From JBCBWG01 sp038523925 (GTDB lineage: Bacteria > Pseudomonadota > Alphaproteobacteria > Rhizobiales > Hyphomicrobiaceae), in assembly GCA_038523925.1 (NCBI GenBank), contig JBCBIY010000006.1, positions 1-64,000 of the forward strand: a stretch of DNA of 64,000 bases, read 5' to 3'. Of the stretch, positions 61,489 through 64,000 are shown piece by piece. The stretch's first letter is position 1. Each line of letters begins with the position of its first letter. The notes under the pieces were generated by a model. That model was given only the letters and a program-made list of their open reading frames with translations, ran no database searches and was not told the origin of the DNA. Both the position numbers and the translations under genes were made by a program.

Positions 61489-62658
61489 TCACTCTGCAGC
61501 CTGCGGCGCAGTCGGCGACGCATTTGCAGCCGGAGCCGGATCTGCGGCGGGCCGCTTTGGCGGGCGGATGCGGGCCTTCAGGTCATTGACCACGCCGAGG
61601 ATGCCCCGTGGCATAAACAGCGTTGAGCCAACGAACAGGCCGCCGAGCACGAACAGCCAGTAGGGCGCAAGGGCACCGGTCGTGAAATACGATTTGACGA
61701 AGTTGACGACGACGGCGCCGAGCGCGGCGCCGGTCAGTGTCCCGCGCCCGCCGACGGCGACCCAGATGACAGCCTCAATCGAGTTGGCCGGCGCGAACTC
61801 GGACGGATTGATTATGCCGACCTGCGGCACATAGAGCGCGCCCGCGACACCTGCGATGCAGGCTGAGAGGACAAACGCGAGCAGTTTGTAGTTCTCGACA
61901 CGGTAGCCGAGGAAGCGCGTCCGGCTCTCGGCATCGCGGATTGAGACAAGCACCTTGCCGTAGGTCGAAACGACGAGCATGCGGCAGATCACGTATGTGA
62001 GCGCGAGCGTCGCGACCGTGATGATAAAGAGCGCGTTGCGCGTCGCCTGCGCCTGCAAGTCGAAGCCAAGCAGGTCTTTGAAGTCGGTGAGCCCGTTGTT
62101 GCCGCCGAAGCCCATCTCGTTGCGGAAGAATGCGAGCAACAGCGCGTAGGTCATCGCCTGGGTGATGATGGAGAGATAGACGCCTGTGACGCGGGAACGG
62201 AACGCGAGCCAGCCGAAGACAAACGCAAGGATGCCCGGGACCAACACAACCATCAGGATCGCGAATGGGAACATGTCGAAGCCGTACCAGAACCAGGGAA
62301 GCTCCTGCCAATTCAGGAACACCATGAAGTCCGGCAGGATTGGGTCGGCATAGACGCCGCGGGTGCCGATCTGGCGCATGAGGTACATGCCCATCGCGTA
62401 GCCGCCGAGCGCGAAGAAGGCTGCGTGGCCGAGCGAGAGGATGCCGCAGTAGCCCCACACGAGATCGAGCGCGACCGCGAGAATTGCGTAGCAGAGGTAC
62501 TTGCCGAGCAGCGGGATCACGTAGTCGGGCACGTGGAACGCGGACGTCTCTGGCAGGAACAAGTTCGCCGCCGGAATCAGGATTGCGAGCGCAAGCAAGA
62601 TGCCGAGGAAGACACGACTGCCGGTGTCGGAGAGGCTGGCAAGGTGTTTCGTGATCAT
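61489..62658 (-). CDS. urtC: Urea ABC transporter permease UrtC
   Basis: 389 residues, about ten TM helices. DLVWGYCGILSLGHAAFFALGGYAMGMYL, then NGLTDFKDLLGFDL with a large periplasmic insertion, and GRGTLTGAALGAVVVN are family signatures. The Pro/Ala-rich tail is weakly conserved. Its ATG overlaps the urtB stop (ATGA). Confidence 0.95.
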   Translation of the reverse strand: MITKHLASLSDTGSRVFLGILLALAILIPAANLFLPETSAFHVPDYVIPLLGKYLCYAILAVALDLVWGYCGILSLGHAAFFALGGYAMGMYLMRQIGTRGVYADPILPDFMVFLNWQELPWFWYGFDMFPFAILMVVLVPGILAFVFGWLAFRSRVTGVYLSIITQAMTYALLLAFFRNEMGFGGNNGLTDFKDLLGFDLQAQATRNALFIITVATLALTYVICRMLVVSTYGKVLVSIRDAESRTRFLGYRVENYKLLAFVLSACIAGVAGALYVPQVGIINPSEFAPANSIEAVIWVAVGGRGTLTGAALGAVVVNFVKSYFTTGALAPYWLFVLGGLFVGSTLFMPRGILGVVNDLKARIRPPKRPAADPAPAANASPTAPQAAE

Positions 62659-64000
62659 GCTTCGATCGCCCGGCCCTTGAGGGCGAACAGTCCGCGTGGC
62701 CGCTTCTGAATGAACAGGATCAGCAAGACGAGGATCACGATTTTCGCGAGGACCGCGCCGGCCCAGGGCTCGAGAAACTTGTTGACGATGCCGAGCGAGA
62801 ACGCCGAGACGAGGGTGCCCCAGAGGTTCCCGACCCCGCCGAAGACGACGACCATGAAGCTGTCGATGATGTAGGATTGGCCGAGGTTTGGCGAGACGTT
62901 GTCGATCTGGCTTAGCGCAACGCCTGCGATCCCGGCGACGCCGGACCCAAGCCCAAACGTCATGGCGTCCACGTAGCCGGCGCGAATGCCCATCGATGAC
63001 GCCATCCGCCGATTCTGCGTGACGGCGCGCATCTGCAGGCCGAGCGATGTCCGCTTCAAGATCAGGAGGAGGGCTGCAAAGACGACGAGTGTGAAAACGA
63101 TGATCCAGAGGCGATTGTAAGTGATCGCGAGGCCGTAGAAGTCGAAGCCGCCCGCCATGTAGCTCGGCGCGCTGACGTCGCGGTTGGTTGGGCCGTAGAT
63201 CGTCCGTACAGCCTGCTGGAGGATGAGGCTAACACCCCATGTCGCGAGCAGCGTCTCAAGCGGGCGGCCATAGAGAAAGCGGATGATGCCGCGCTCGATC
63301 GCGACGCCGACGGCGCCGGCAACGAGGAACGCCGCCGGAATGGCAACGGCGAGCGACAGATCAAATGCGCCCGGTGCGTAGGCGCGGAACAGTTCCTGGA
63401 TCGTGAACGTCGTGTAGGCGCCGATCATCACCATCTCGCCGTGCGCCATGTTGATGACGCCCATCACGCCAAACGTAATGGCAAGCCCGATGGCTGCCAG
63501 CAGCAGTACGGAGCCAAGCGACAGGCCGTACCAGACGTTCTGCAGGTGCGAGATCATGCCGAGCCAGTTTTCGATCGCGGCGATGGCGGATGTCGCTGCG
63601 GCCGCGACGTCCGGGTCACTATCGGTCGCCGCCTGGCGCAATGCGTTGATCGCGCCGAGGTCGGACCGCTGCTTCAGGACTTCGATTGCCTTCGTCTTGG
63701 CCGTTGCGGATTGGTCCGCGCTTGCAAGCACGAGCGCGGCTTCGGCCTCGCGCAAGGTCTTCAGGACGCGGCTGTCGGTTTCTTTCTCAATCAGATCGCC
63801 GAAGGCTGGCAGCAGGCTTGTGTTGCGGCTCCGGAAAACGCTCTCGGCCGCCTGCATGCGCAGCAGAGGTGACTTGGCGCGCAATTGCAGCGTGCCGACC
63901 GCGCGCTTGATGACGTTGCGGACGCGGTTGTTGACGCGGACGCTCTTGAAGCCCTCCGGCCTGCCGTCGAGTTTTGCGGCTGTCAGAAAGTCAAAATAGT
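62655..64000 (-). CDS. urtB: Urea ABC transporter permease UrtB (5' end outside window)
   Basis: At least 448 residues, cut by the window edge. The C-terminal 320 residues are the LivH-like permease (MAHGEMVMIGAYTTF, NRRMASSMGIRAGYVDAMTF, FGGVGNLWGTLV). Before it lies the UrtB-specific HEAT-like N-terminal domain (VRVNNRVRNVIKRAVGTLQL, then RMQAAESVFRSRNTSLLPAF), still open at base 64000, so the TTG at 63884 is not the real start. The binding protein gene urtA should lie beyond the edge. Confidence 0.93.
   Translation of the reverse strand, partial: YFDFLTAAKLDGRPEGFKSVRVNNRVRNVIKRAVGTLQLRAKSPLLRMQAAESVFRSRNTSLLPAFGDLIEKETDSRVLKTLREAEAALVLASADQSATAKTKAIEVLKQRSDLGAINALRQAATDSDPDVAAAATSAIAAIENWLGMISHLQNVWYGLSLGSVLLLAAIGLAITFGVMGVINMAHGEMVMIGAYTTFTIQELFRAYAPGAFDLSLAVAIPAAFLVAGAVGVAIERGIIRFLYGRPLETLLATWGVSLILQQAVRTIYGPTNRDVSAPSYMAGGFDFYGLAITYNRLWIIVFTLVVFAALLLILKRTSLGLQMRAVTQNRRMASSMGIRAGYVDAMTFGLGSGVAGIAGVALSQIDNVSPNLGQSYIIDSFMVVVFGGVGNLWGTLVSAFSLGIVNKFLEPWAGAVLAKIVILVLLILFIQKRPRGLFALKGRAIEA

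Overview
The window is about 64 kb of high-GC DNA from an alphaproteobacterium, probably of the Hyphomicrobiales/Rhizobiales type. Support comes from ribosomal protein S2 with a long C-terminal extension, the rpmH-rnpA-yidC core, the urtBCDE-ureDABCEFG urea cluster, and the abundance of ABC importers. This placement is inferred from gene content; no rRNA gene is present.

Layout. (1) 0.4-7.7 kb is housekeeping, mostly on the minus strand: rpsB-tsf-engB and rpmH-rnpA-yidC. A small Arg-rich secreted protein and a plus-strand alpha/beta hydrolase lie between the two blocks. A 163-nt tandem repeat sits at the left edge. (2) 7.9-14.1 kb holds a DUF547 protein, a VTT membrane protein overlapping a mercuric-reductase-like flavoprotein, an orphan sensor kinase, a 2H phosphoesterase (RNA ligase-like) and tRNA-Arg(ACG). 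(3) 14.3-17.0 kb is a scar zone: an antirestriction ArdC relic with an in-frame stop, a small LysR/DUF2892/SRPBCC locus, and an IS3-type transposase orfA fragment that lies outside any start-to-stop ORF. (4) 17.0-19.2 kb is a divergent MFS/LysR pair.

(5) 19.5-35.2 kb is the most interesting accessory region. It encodes a complete peptide-type ABC importer led by an M81 (MlrC-like) hydrolase. With it are a D-threonine-aldolase-like PLP enzyme, a dehydrogenase/aldehyde dehydrogenase pair, diaminopropionate ammonia-lyase, an N-carbamoyl-D-amino-acid hydrolase with an intact E47-K127-C172 triad, a COG3964-type amidohydrolase, RidA and a creatininase-family hydrolase. Together they look like import and stepwise dismantling of an unusual N-rich, perhaps ureido or D-configured, amino acid or small peptide. 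DpaL makes an aminoacrylate that RidA would clear. (6) 35.5-41.5 kb holds a GT39-like membrane protein and an RND efflux pair. (7) 41.8-50.7 kb is a sugar ABC operon ending in a cytochrome b561 gene, divergent from a LacI/GntR-type repressor that precedes gluconolactonase, a carboxymuconolactone decarboxylase-family gene and an opposing esterase. A good GntR-like operator lies in the divergent intergenic region. (8) 50.7-53.7 kb is polA. (9) 53.8 kb to the right edge is a minus-strand urea transport and urease cluster, urtB(partial)CDE-ureDABCEFG. It carries four unusual passengers: a 64-aa basic protein, a His-rich one-TM protein, a DUF1272 Cys-rich protein, and a CMD-family protein coupled to ureF and ureG.

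Recurring design features are ATGA start/stop overlaps within operons and stem-loops directly after both ABC binding-protein genes, which would set binding protein above permease expression. All functional calls come from reading motifs in the translated sequence; no database search was run.
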